A stretch of 64,000 nucleotides of DNA, taken from positions 32,790 to 96,789 of the forward strand of contig NZ_JOEZ01000026.1 of the NCBI RefSeq assembly GCF_000721175.1. Direction: 5' to 3'. A model generated the notes under the pieces. That model had not been told where the DNA came from. It saw nothing but the letters and a program-made list of their open reading frames with translations, and did no database searches. This DNA comes from Streptomyces anulatus (lineage in GTDB: Bacteria > Actinomycetota > Actinomycetes > Streptomycetales > Streptomycetaceae). Each line of letters begins with the position of its first letter. Within the stretch, counting starts at the first letter, position 1. The position numbers and the translations under genes were made by a program. Shown here piece by piece: positions 16,566 through 24,803 of the stretch.

Positions 16566-17899
16566 GCGGCAGCGGTCCTTTCGGCGCCGGCGCTGGTGTG
16601 GCGCTGGAGGTCGGTCAGGAGCATGCGGAGTGAGCCCGCGTCGAATCGGTGGAGGGCGCGGCCTTCTGCGAGTTGGGTGTTGAGCGCGCGCAGCGCCTCA
16701 AGGGCGGCGGTCACGACGGGCGGATCGACGGGCTCGGCAGGCTCGAGCGGCTCGTCAGCGCGCGGATGTTGCTCGCCCCCCGACCCTGCGGTTACCGGTT
16801 CCTCGGAGATGTCGTCGAAGGCCGTCGTTTCGCCGCCCTGTCGCGGCTGTTCAGCATCCGCGCTGTCAGCCAGGGGGGCCGCTGTGGTCTCGTCCGGAGC
16901 TGCGGCATCGTCCTCGTCGTCGTGCCCGCCGGCCGGCGCCGGCCGGCGGGCAAGTGCTGCGGCTCGTTCGGCGTTGGCTCGCTCGTATGCGGTGACCGCG
17001 GCACTGGCGGCGGTGTCGGCCGGCATGTCCGGGTTGGTGGCCTGTGCCCGGGTAGCGGCCGACAGCAGGTCCGTGCGGCCGAGACGCTTGACGGCCTGCC
17101 ACAGTTCGGCGGCGGCCTCGCGACGTCCGCGGCTGAGGCGGGCGAGATTCGTCCGTGCGGCGAGCGCGACCTGGTGCTGGTCCATGTCCGCGGACAGTTC
17201 GCGCGGCAGGGTCCGGAACGCGGCAACGACCTCGCGAGCTCGGCGCGGGGTAATCTGCAGGCCCAGCCGGCGCAGCACCAGGTTCCACGGCGCGGCGAGG
17301 TTGGCGTCGCTGCCGCGCAACTTCTCCAGGGCCTCGAAGCGGGCGACGGGGTCTTCCAGCCGCTGGACGTCCTCGCTCACCTCGATGCCGGCGTTGTCGA
17401 GCTGGGCACGCAGGATCGCGCTGCGCTCCAGGAGCAGAGCCTTGGCGAGCTCGCCGGGCTGGAGGTCCTCGCGAGCCAGGTTCTCCACCAGCTGCCAGGT
17501 CCGGCGGTCCTCGTCACTCAGCGGTCCGGGGCAGATGACGGCGGGCAGCTTGTCGAACCGCGGGTTATCGGGCTGGTTGACCGCGCCCCAGCGGCAGGCC
17601 CGGTAGCGGCGTTCGCCGATCACCAGGCGCCGCTGGATGTGGTTGTCCGGACCGGGCAGTTCCTCCACCAGGACGGGATGGAGCACGCCGACGGTCGAGA
17701 TCGAGGTGATCAGATCGGCGAGGCCTTCAGGGCTGGTGCTCGGGCCTGGCCCGCGGCCCTGCACGTCGGTGTAGACCGAACCGCGCATCGGGAGCATCTC
17801 GAAACGACGCTGGCGCAGTTGCTCCGAACTCTCCAGAGCCTCGGCCAGTCCCAGTACGGCAGGCGCAGGGGCCGGGGATTCCTCAACGGCGACGGTCAT
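16562..17899 (-). CDS. ParB/Srx-fold protein (445 aa)
   Basis: The N-terminal half shows the ParB nuclease-like domain: LADLITSISTVGVLHPVLVEE (near residues 60-80), RRLVIGERRYRACR near 90-105, and VENLAREDLQPGELAKAL near 138-156, which is the ParB box. The middle is helical and could carry the HTH; the C-terminal third is acidic and disordered, ending in a short helical stretch. An excellent SD (AAAGGAGG) precedes ATG 17899. No parA is visible in the window, and the gene is coupled to the amidoligase genes. It may therefore be a CTPase/DNA-binding accessory of that system or an orphan partition protein. Confidence 0.75.
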   Translation of the reverse strand: MTVAVEESPAPAPAVLGLAEALESSEQLRQRRFEMLPMRGSVYTDVQGRGPGPSTSPEGLADLITSISTVGVLHPVLVEELPGPDNHIQRRLVIGERRYRACRWGAVNQPDNPRFDKLPAVICPGPLSDEDRRTWQLVENLAREDLQPGELAKALLLERSAILRAQLDNAGIEVSEDVQRLEDPVARFEALEKLRGSDANLAAPWNLVLRRLGLQITPRRAREVVAAFRTLPRELSADMDQHQVALAARTNLARLSRGRREAAAELWQAVKRLGRTDLLSAATRAQATNPDMPADTAASAAVTAYERANAERAAALARRPAPAGGHDDEDDAAAPDETTAAPLADSADAEQPRQGGETTAFDDISEEPVTAGSGGEQHPRADEPLEPAEPVDPPVVTAALEALRALNTQLAEGRALHRFDAGSLRMLLTDLQRHTSAGAERTAAA

Positions 17900-17958
17900 C
17901 GGCAGAGCCTCCTTTCACAGGTAGTCGTCAGGCGCGCAGGCGCCCGGCCCCGAAGGGG

Positions 17959-19008
17959 TTATGCGTGCAGGTCAGCGGGGAGCGGGGCGGGCGGGTGGCG
18001 AGCCGGCGCCGCCGCGGCCGGTCGGCGCAGCAGCATGTCGGTGAGGGGATGCCGCTGCTCGGGTGTTCCGCGCAGCAGCGGCGTGAAGATCCGCCCGAAC
18101 GGGCCGTGCTCCTTGAGCTGCGCAAGGGTGGTGACCCCGACGGAGAGGTTGCTGGCGAGCCGGGACAGGCGCGGGTCGACCCGGGTGAGCGTGTACAGGT
18201 CTTCGGTGCGGTCGGCGAGCCGCTTGGCCAGGGTGGGGCCGGGCGCACCGTCGAGGACGATCAGCAGGCGCGGGAAGGCCGGGTACGTGTGCTGCCACGC
18301 CGGCCGGGTCGACGCCGCGGAGCGCCGAGCCCGGTCGGGGTGCTGCGGCACGAACTCGTACAGCCGCCCGTACGCGGAGACCTTCTTGGCGAGCTCGGCC
18401 GCGGTCATGGTGGCCCGATCGAGCTCGATGAACACGTTCAGCATGGTGCGAGCGCCGCGGTGGACGTGGACGTAGTGCAGGACGGCGTCGGAGATCACGT
18501 GATCGTCCTCGAAGCGGCGCTGCCCGTCGCGGATGCGGTGGGCGACCTCAGGGGTCCACGAAAGGGGCGTGCAGTCGTGCCCGAGCCGGCGGGCGTGCTC
18601 GACGAACGCGATGCCGACCTCGTTGACGGCCAAGGTGTGGGCCTGGCGCGTGCTGGCCGCCGACTCGGGTGTCACCCGGTAGCGGCGGGAGAAGATCTCC
18701 GCCGCCTGTTCCACGGCGTCGGCGCCCGTCTCGGTCAGGAACCACACGTAGGGCCGGTTGAACCCGTGGCCCGGGCTGGCCTTCCCCTGGGCGCGCAGGC
18801 GCTGGACAAGGCCGCCCTCTTCGAGCGCCACCAGCTGCCGCCGCAGGTAGGACGCGCTGTGAGCAGTCGGCGTCAGCAGCCTGGCGAGCTGATCTGTGGT
18901 CATGAGGCGGTGCTGGTACAGCAGGTCGAGGGCCGACTTGGCGACGGCGTGGAAGCTGAGGGTCCGCTGCGGGCTGTGCAGCAGTTCGGATTCGGGCTGA
19001 GTGTTCAT
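17959..19008 (-). CDS. Replication-relaxation family protein
   Basis: 349 aa. The N-terminal winged-helix (residues about 25-110: ALDLLYQHRLMTTDQLARLL, LRRQLVALEEGGLVQRL, WFLTETGADAVE) is followed by a domain with VNEVGIAFVEHAR and FIELDRATMTAAELAKKVSAYGRLYEF, typical of the replication-relaxation family found next to conjugative ATPases in actinobacterial mobile elements. The ATG at 19008 overlaps the stop of the coupling-ATPase gene. Likely role: DNA processing or mating signal for conjugative transfer. Confidence 0.75.
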   Translation of the reverse strand: MNTQPESELLHSPQRTLSFHAVAKSALDLLYQHRLMTTDQLARLLTPTAHSASYLRRQLVALEEGGLVQRLRAQGKASPGHGFNRPYVWFLTETGADAVEQAAEIFSRRYRVTPESAASTRQAHTLAVNEVGIAFVEHARRLGHDCTPLSWTPEVAHRIRDGQRRFEDDHVISDAVLHYVHVHRGARTMLNVFIELDRATMTAAELAKKVSAYGRLYEFVPQHPDRARRSAASTRPAWQHTYPAFPRLLIVLDGAPGPTLAKRLADRTEDLYTLTRVDPRLSRLASNLSVGVTTLAQLKEHGPFGRIFTPLLRGTPEQRHPLTDMLLRRPAAAAPARHPPAPLPADLHA

Positions 19009-21386
19009 CCGACGTGTGACCCCTTGGTCTTGGTGAGGTAGGTGACGTTGCTGGGGGCCGGCTCCTGCTCGGCCGGGTCCGGGCCGTCATCCGGCGGCTC
19101 GGGGCCCGGATCGTCGACCGGCGGCTCCTCGGGACCGGGATCGTCGTCGTCCGGCGGGGGCGGCGGCAGCGTGGCCATGAACAGACGGATGCGGGTGTCG
19201 AGCCTGGCGAGGTCGTCGAGGATGTCCCGCACCCGGCGCCGGCGCAGGTTCTCGTTGACCGCGGCGTCCAGGTGGTGGACGTCATCGGGGCGGTGGTAGT
19301 CGCTGTAGACGTCCTCGACGCTCGCACCCCGGACCCGGAAGGGGTCGCTCTGGCCGCCGTCGAGGGTGACGGACATGACGTAGTGGTAGCGCTGCAGCTG
19401 CGAGATCGTGTCGGGAGCGACCTTCTTGCCCCAGCGCCGCACCACCATCTGCGCCTCGTCGATGTCGCTGGCCGTGGTGGACAGGATCGACAGGTTCTGC
19501 AGCAGGCCCTGCCTCGTGGTCGCCGACAGCCGCTGCGCCATCTGCGTCATCGCCAGGAGCTTCACCTTGTACTTGCGCAGCTGCTCGGCGATCGCGGCGA
19601 GCGTTCCCTTGCTCGCGCCGTCCACCGCGGTCAGCTCGTCGATGAAGGCGTAGAAGTCCTTGCGGTCGGCGACGGGCATGGTGCGCCGCGACAGCCCGGC
19701 GCGAAACAGGTCGTAGATCAGCAGGCAGGAGACGATGCGGTCGGTGTCGCCGGTGCCGGACGGGCACACGAAGACGACCTTCCCGTTGTCCATGGCGTGC
19801 CGGATGTCGTACGTGCTCAGCGAGGACCCGAGGAACCCCTTCAAGGCGTTCGAGCTGTCGAGACGCTCGATGATGTTCGTGACAACGGGAGTTGCCTCGT
19901 TGGAGTACTTCGGGTAGGTCTGCACCCAGAAGTCCCGCAGCGTCTTCGGTAGAAACGGCACGACCGCGTCTCGCCACACCTCGTCGTTGAGCAGGGTGCG
20001 GATCTGGAAGATTGTCGGCGCCAACTCGGGCCGGCCGGCCCGCGACAACATCCAGGACAGATGGGCGAGGGTCTGCACCGATCGCGTCAGGATGGTCTTG
20101 GCTCGCCCCGCGCTGTCCGACCAGTTCAGAGCGCTCGCGAAGCCGGTGACGATCGCGTTGACGATGTCCGGGATTTCCTCCTCGCCACGGTTCTCCATGG
20201 ACAGCGGGTTCCAGGAGCCCACCATCGCGTCCAGGTCCGGCGAGGTCAGGTCGATCTCCCACAGCCGCGGCGCGATGTGCGGGTGAGCGAGGTAGGGCCG
20301 CGCACGCTGCCAGCCGTCGCCGTGCGGGTCCAGGAAGAGGGTCCCGTGCCCGTTGTGAGCGAGCGCGATGGCCTGCACCAGCGACATTTCCGTCTTGCCG
20401 TATCCCGCCTTCCCGAGGAAGAGCCCGAACAGCAGGTAGGCCAGGGGCAGGCCGGCCAGCCGCTCACCGCCGCCGGGCTTGGCCACCCACCCCAGGGGAA
20501 GGAGATCCGCCTGGCCGGTCCACGTGGGCAGGCTCGGCGGCGGCGGGGGCACCACACCGCCCGAACGGGCCACGTTGGCCGCCATGTTGTGCTTCGTGGC
20601 GGGCTTGAGAAGGCCGGCGAGCTCCGCGCCGGTTACCCAGCTGGAACGCCGCGGCGCGAACTCTCCGGTGACGAATCGGCGGTCGAAGCTGCGCCGGTAG
20701 AGCCGCGAGTCCGCGCGCAGCCGCGTCACGAGCAGGTTCGCACCCACCGGGCGCAGGTGGTTGTCGCCGGCCCAGCCCTCGAGCGTTGCCATGATCTGCT
20801 CCAGCAGTATCCGCGGCCGCGCCGGGTCGGAGGAGCAGGTACGGATCAGCATCTGCAGGGCGAACACCGGATCCGCGCCCGGACCGAACTTGCCCATGGC
20901 CGCCTTGACGTCGGACACAGTCGGCATGCGCTGGCGCTGAGCGGGGCGCTGGCCGCCGCGGCCCTGCTGCCCGCGCATCTCCGCCGCGATCTCGCTTCCC
21001 AGGGACGCCAGGCGGTCCAAGCCGAAGCCGCCCCCCGAACCCTGCTGCGGAAGGCCGGGTATCGCCGGCATCCCGCTGGGGTTGCGACGCGCTCGCGCCA
21101 GCAGGCGGCTGCGCCGACGGCCGACCCGGGAGGGCGATATCGGCACCAAGTCCAAGACGATGTCCGCTCGTTCACCCAGGTCCTCACGCACATCCGCGAC
21201 GGCGGCCGCGAGCGCCTCCAGCGGATCGGGCTTGATCGGCACCTCGCGCAGGGCGAGGTGGTCCGGCAGCGCCAACGCCAGCTCGGCGCGCGCTACGTGC
21301 TGCTGCTTGGGCGTGTCCTTGCGCGGCTTGGGCCTGCGCGGCCCGCGTCCGTGACCGCGGGGGGATGTCGCCTTCTTCTTGCTCAC
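19005..21386 (-). CDS. Conjugative coupling ATPase (VirD4/TraD-like)
   Basis: 793 aa. The P-loop FLGKAGYGKTEMS is near residue 325, preceded by the LPLGWVAKPGG...GLPLAYLLFG stretch, with TLFLDPHGDG just after. Walker B (FYAFIDELTAV) is near residue 582, followed by a MTQMAQRLS sensor region. The C-terminal tail is Pro/Asp-rich. It belongs to the VirD4/TraG-TraD ATPase group that links the DNA substrate to the T4SS. GTG 21386 is chosen because AAGGAG lies six bases upstream. It lies 18 bp after a membrane protein gene that may anchor it; its own N-terminus is basic rather than hydrophobic. Confidence 0.83.
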   Translation of the reverse strand: MSKKKATSPRGHGRGPRRPKPRKDTPKQQHVARAELALALPDHLALREVPIKPDPLEALAAAVADVREDLGERADIVLDLVPISPSRVGRRRSRLLARARRNPSGMPAIPGLPQQGSGGGFGLDRLASLGSEIAAEMRGQQGRGGQRPAQRQRMPTVSDVKAAMGKFGPGADPVFALQMLIRTCSSDPARPRILLEQIMATLEGWAGDNHLRPVGANLLVTRLRADSRLYRRSFDRRFVTGEFAPRRSSWVTGAELAGLLKPATKHNMAANVARSGGVVPPPPPSLPTWTGQADLLPLGWVAKPGGGERLAGLPLAYLLFGLFLGKAGYGKTEMSLVQAIALAHNGHGTLFLDPHGDGWQRARPYLAHPHIAPRLWEIDLTSPDLDAMVGSWNPLSMENRGEEEIPDIVNAIVTGFASALNWSDSAGRAKTILTRSVQTLAHLSWMLSRAGRPELAPTIFQIRTLLNDEVWRDAVVPFLPKTLRDFWVQTYPKYSNEATPVVTNIIERLDSSNALKGFLGSSLSTYDIRHAMDNGKVVFVCPSGTGDTDRIVSCLLIYDLFRAGLSRRTMPVADRKDFYAFIDELTAVDGASKGTLAAIAEQLRKYKVKLLAMTQMAQRLSATTRQGLLQNLSILSTTASDIDEAQMVVRRWGKKVAPDTISQLQRYHYVMSVTLDGGQSDPFRVRGASVEDVYSDYHRPDDVHHLDAAVNENLRRRRVRDILDDLARLDTRIRLFMATLPPPPPDDDDPGPEEPPVDDPGPEPPDDGPDPAEQEPAPSNVTYLTKTKGSHVG

Positions 21387-21405
21387 CACAGACTCCTTCG
21401 GAAGG

Positions 21406-21924
21406 TCACGCCGCAAGAGCGGTCTGAGAGCTGGTGTCGAGGTCCACGCCGAGACGGATCTCCGGCCGCTCGGAGCTGGCTACGGCGGGACCGACCGCCC
21501 GCATCTCGCACTGGCTGTAGCTCTGGTGGCGAAGGACCGCCGCGGCCCGGGCCGGCCCTTCAATGCGCATGGTCAGCAGGCCGCCCTGGGACAGCAGCCG
21601 CACGCGCACCGCCGTGCCGCGCACCGGAGTGAAGGCCCAGCGCGAGACGCTCCGCTGCGCCTGGGCCAGCTGCTTGGCGAAGCGGAGGACGTCCTCGAGC
21701 ACCGGATCGAAGCCGGTGGTCGGGAGGAGCTCGAACGCCTGCCGGTCCTTGAGCGGCTTCCGGCCGAAGCGTCGACGCGCGACGGATACGGAGACAGCGA
21801 CGACCACCGGCACGGGAATCAGCCACCACATGTTGCCGGTCAGCCACGTGATGGCGGTCTGCCCGTACGCCGGGAGGTCTTGTCCGACTTGGATCAGCCG
21901 GTCGATGACGTCGTTCGTGGTCAT
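21406..21924 (-). CDS. T4SS-associated membrane protein (172 aa)
   Basis: One or two N-terminal membrane segments (WLTGNMWWLIPVPVVVAVSVSV, residues about 27-48) are followed by a basic RRRFGRK stop-transfer and a cytoplasmic domain with VLRFAKQLAQAQRSVSRWAF and RVRLLSQGGLLTMRIEGP. It precedes the coupling ATPase, which lacks its own membrane anchor, so it probably tethers that ATPase at the membrane. AGGAG precedes ATG 21924. First gene of the leftward block 21924-10230; the 31-bp element shared with the other tra block lies 88 bp upstream. Confidence 0.65.
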   Translation of the reverse strand: MTTNDVIDRLIQVGQDLPAYGQTAITWLTGNMWWLIPVPVVVAVSVSVARRRFGRKPLKDRQAFELLPTTGFDPVLEDVLRFAKQLAQAQRSVSRWAFTPVRGTAVRVRLLSQGGLLTMRIEGPARAAAVLRHQSYSQCEMRAVGPAVASSERPEIRLGVDLDTSSQTALAA

Positions 21925-22011
21925 CGGGCGGCTCCTGGGCGCGAGAAGGCCGGAAGGAGAGAGGCAGCAGGCATGTCGGAACTCCGGGGAGACGGGGAGT
22001 GCGGATGCCTA

Positions 22012-22042
22012 TAGAGGTGCGGTTTCGGACGCCCGTGTGACA
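22012..22042 (-). promoter_or_regulatory. Shared tra-block upstream element, copy A
   Basis: A 31-bp stretch (plus strand starts TAGAGGTGCGG and ends GTGTGACA) recurs with 27 of 31 bases at 32504-32534. Both copies sit 60-90 bp upstream of the first gene of a leftward T4SS block, suggesting a common promoter or operator. Confidence 0.6.
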
Positions 22043-22464
22043 TGGGCGCCTGAACTTTTTTGATCTCCGGCCGAGGCCGCCGGCCAAGGAGTCCGGCCGC
22101 GGTGGGAGGTCAGGTGTCCTCGACATCAGCCGGGAAGCTGCCGGATTGCTTAACCGAAGCGGACCTTGGCGGTGCGCCCCGTCTCCTGGCGATCGTCGCC
22201 TGCCTGGCCTGGGCTACCACGCCTGTCCGCAGCCCTGCGTGGGCCCGGCTGCGGCTGTCCTCGGACGTTGTCAGCATCGACCGCTATGCTCAACGCAGCG
22301 CACCTCGCTTGTGCGCGCCGGCCCGGGCCCACCCCCGGAGCTACCGGTGAACCGTGCTGCCGCGCGGGGGCGAGTGACGACCGGTGCCCTCTTCCGAACC
22401 GCGCACCCTGGCCATGCTCGTGGTGGGACGAACCGCAGCGTCAGGACGCGACGATGGAGAAACG
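22043..22464. other. Intergenic region without supported gene
   Basis: About 420 bp between the leftward tra block and the rightward gene at 22465. Several frames are open, but none has an SD or convincing composition. It presumably holds the promoter of the plus-strand gene, which could not be pinpointed. Confidence 0.5.
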
Positions 22465-22974
22465 ATGGCCCCGTCCTCCCGCAACACCACCAACCACCAG
22501 CGGATTGCCCGCGAGCTGAACCGCTCAACCGGTTGCGGCTACCAGAAGGCACTGCAGCGCGTAAAGGCCGCAGCCGACGCGGGCCAGCTGCCCGCCAAAC
22601 TCGACCAGGCCGGCCGCGAAGAAGCTGTGCGGATGCTCGCCGAGAACCGCCCCCAGCCCGCACCCGCCCCGCTGGGCGTGGTGAGCGGCTCGTCCTCCGG
22701 CACACCTCCAGTGGTCGTGCACGGGCTGGTCCGCGGAGGCGCGGACAAGACCGTGACCACGCTTCCGGTCGGCCAGGTGGTCGAGATGTACCGGGCGATC
22801 GAGGCGCACCGGAACCTTCGGAATAAGGAGCGGACCGTCGACGCCATGCGGGCGCAACGGGACCAGGGCCTGCTCCCGTTCCTGCTCCCCGCGGTGCCGC
22901 AGGATTTGGCGACGCAGATGGAACAGCTGCTGGAGCAGACCCGTCGGCTGTCAGGGCGCGACGAGTCGCAGTGA
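22465..22974 (+). CDS. Hypothetical DNA-binding-like protein (169 aa)
   Basis: The ATG at 22465 follows GGAG with five-base spacing; the longer frame has none. The N-terminus (QRIARELNRSTGCGYQKALQRVKAAADAGQLP) resembles a small HTH or ribbon-helix region. The C-terminal part is helical (VVEMYRAIEAHRNLRNKE, DLATQMEQLLEQTRRLSG). It is the only plus-strand gene inside the T4SS region and lies tail-to-tail with the VirB1-like gene, so it may be a local regulator. Function not established. Confidence 0.6.
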   Translation: MAPSSRNTTNHQRIARELNRSTGCGYQKALQRVKAAADAGQLPAKLDQAGREEAVRMLAENRPQPAPAPLGVVSGSSSGTPPVVVHGLVRGGADKTVTTLPVGQVVEMYRAIEAHRNLRNKERTVDAMRAQRDQGLLPFLLPAVPQDLATQMEQLLEQTRRLSGRDESQ

Positions 22975-23001
22975 ACTGCCGTACACCGGTCGACGGTCGG
23001 A

Positions 23002-24054
23002 TCAGCCAACCCGCTTCATGACGAGGATCTGGGACTTCCAGTACGAGAGCGGCTTGATCCGTACCTTGAGCCCCGTCTTGGGCGCGTCGATGACCTGGCC
23101 GCTGCCGATGTACATGGCGACGTGCTCGGGCCGGGCGGCGCTGCCGCGGCTGAAGAGCAGATCACCGGGTTGCAGATCGGCGGTCGACCGTATCTCCGTG
23201 CCTCGTTTGACCTGGTCGTAGGTGGTGCGGGGGAGGTTCACGCCGACGCTGGCCCAGGCCATCTTCATGAGGCTCGAGCAGTCGCATCCGTTGTTCTCCC
23301 GCAGGCTGAACGGCCTGCGGCAGTTGCCGCCCCACTGGTAGTCGGTGCCCAGTGCCGTCTGGGCTGCGGCCACCACCTGACCGGTGCGTCCGCTGCCGGC
23401 GGGGACCGGGCTGCTCGGCTGCATGGCATCGGTCCACTTCTCGGCGAGAGCACGGATGATCCTGACGTAGTTCTGAGTCTCCGTATACGGGGGGATCCCC
23501 TGATACTTCTTCACCTTGTACGGTCCGGCGTTGTACGCGGCCAGCATGTTGTCCGACTTGTCGCCGGGGATGTTGCGGACCTCTTCGGCGATGTCGCAGT
23601 CGTAGTCGACGGCCGCCGGCACCGCGTCGATCGGGTCCCAGACGTCCTTGTCGCCGTCGCCGTCGCCGTCCTTGCCGTGTGTTTTCCACGTGCCGGGGAT
23701 GAACTGTGCGATTCCCTGAGCGAGCGGGACTTTGACCTCGGTCCCGTCCTTCTTCTTGATGATCTTGTAGGACTCGGCCTTGGGGTCGAAGCCGCTCTCC
23801 TGGTACAGCTGCGCGGCGAGCAGGGCCGGAGTCACTTCAGGGCATCCGTACTCGTTGATGGCCTTGTCGATCAGGGTCCGCAGCCAGTCCGGGACATCGG
23901 CGCTCTTGGAGATGCCGCCTCCGAAGCCGGCGTTCTGGATGTCATTGCCGGTGTTGTCGCTGCCGAGCTTGGTCACGACGGCCATCACGGCGGCGATGAT
24001 GAGGGCGCACCAGCACAGCCAGGCGATCCCGAGGCCCGTGAGGATCTTCTTCAA
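23002..24054 (-). CDS. Lytic transglycosylase + NlpC/P60 peptidoglycan hydrolase (VirB1-like)
   Basis: An N-terminal membrane anchor (LGIAWLCWCALIIAAVMAVV, residues 8-27) is followed by an SLT-type domain with catalytic Glu in AQLYQESGFDP and the AQGIAQFIPGTW motif, then an NlpC/P60 domain with NNGCDCSSLMKMAW (catalytic Cys), a PGDLLFSRG segment and RPEHVAMYIGSG (catalytic His). This two-enzyme layout is typical of Gram-positive T4SS proteins that open the cell wall. The start is a TTG at 24054 with GGAG six bases upstream. It follows the upstream gene by ten bases and is last in the operon. Confidence 0.9.
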   Translation of the reverse strand: MKKILTGLGIAWLCWCALIIAAVMAVVTKLGSDNTGNDIQNAGFGGGISKSADVPDWLRTLIDKAINEYGCPEVTPALLAAQLYQESGFDPKAESYKIIKKKDGTEVKVPLAQGIAQFIPGTWKTHGKDGDGDGDKDVWDPIDAVPAAVDYDCDIAEEVRNIPGDKSDNMLAAYNAGPYKVKKYQGIPPYTETQNYVRIIRALAEKWTDAMQPSSPVPAGSGRTGQVVAAAQTALGTDYQWGGNCRRPFSLRENNGCDCSSLMKMAWASVGVNLPRTTYDQVKRGTEIRSTADLQPGDLLFSRGSAARPEHVAMYIGSGQVIDAPKTGLKVRIKPLSYWKSQILVMKRVG

Positions 24055-24064
24055 CGTAGTCTCC

Positions 24065-24721
24065 TCAGGCGTTCACGATCGCGGCGACCCGCCACGCGCC
24101 TGCGGGCACGTGGTGCATCTCGACTGCGAGCTGGTCGTGGGAGCGGGTGGCCGGCTGTCCAGCAGCGCGGGTCGTGCAGGTGTAGAGGAGCCGCACGTAC
24201 GCCCGTTCGGATGTCGCGGCGGGTGCTCCGTCGGGGGTGGCGACGCGATCGACCGCGCAGTTCACGCGGGTCTCGTCTGCGAGCCACTGCTGCCACAGCC
24301 GCGTGGACCGGTCGCCCGGTTCGCGCAGTTGGGCGGCCAACTCGTCGGTGGCGTACGTGGCTGCACGTCGGCCGGCATCGCTGAAGGAGACGTCGTGTCC
24401 CGGGCGTGCGTCATGCGAGGCCCACGCCAGGACGAACCGGCGTGCCGTGTCGGCCGCCTTCGGCGGCACTGATTCCGGTGCGGACGGCTCCTGTTCCTCT
24501 GCTGCGGTGTCCTGAGCCGTCGGCGTCGGTTCGGACGATGTGCTCGGAGTGGAGGAAAGGGGGCCTGGAGAGGCCGTGGCCGTGCCCGGCTCGGCAGACG
24601 GGGCGGCTCGGCCGGGGTCGACGACCAGGAGCAGGATCCCGGTGATCGCCAGGAGGGCGGCCGCGGCGAAGAGCACGAAGATCTTCCAGGGGCTCGACTT
24701 CTCGGGCTGGGGTGCGGGCAT
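24065..24721 (-). CDS. Membrane-anchored T4SS accessory protein (218 aa)
   Basis: One N-terminal membrane segment (IFVLFAAAALLAITGILLLVV, residues 14-34), a Ser/Thr/Pro-rich extracellular linker to about residue 85, then a globular domain (AADTARRFVLAWASHD...LAAQLREP...AYVRLLYTCTTR) resembling NTF2-like folds of VirB8/TcpC-type proteins. AGGAGG precedes ATG 24721. It lies between the VirB6-like and VirB1-like genes. The NTF2-like assignment is by pattern only. Confidence 0.6.
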   Translation of the reverse strand: MPAPQPEKSSPWKIFVLFAAAALLAITGILLLVVDPGRAAPSAEPGTATASPGPLSSTPSTSSEPTPTAQDTAAEEQEPSAPESVPPKAADTARRFVLAWASHDARPGHDVSFSDAGRRAATYATDELAAQLREPGDRSTRLWQQWLADETRVNCAVDRVATPDGAPAATSERAYVRLLYTCTTRAAGQPATRSHDQLAVEMHHVPAGAWRVAAIVNA

Positions 24722-24803
24722 CGGACACCTCCTGTAGGCGAGGCAGGGTGAGGGGAGTCGGGCGCGGGGGTCAGCGCGGTGCGCTCACCCCCGCGTGGAT
24801 CGA

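Noticed and set aside
16562..17899. ParB-like gene as a plasmid partition locus
   Set aside because: No ParA in the window and the gene is fused into the amidoligase operon; a partition role is kept only as an alternative.
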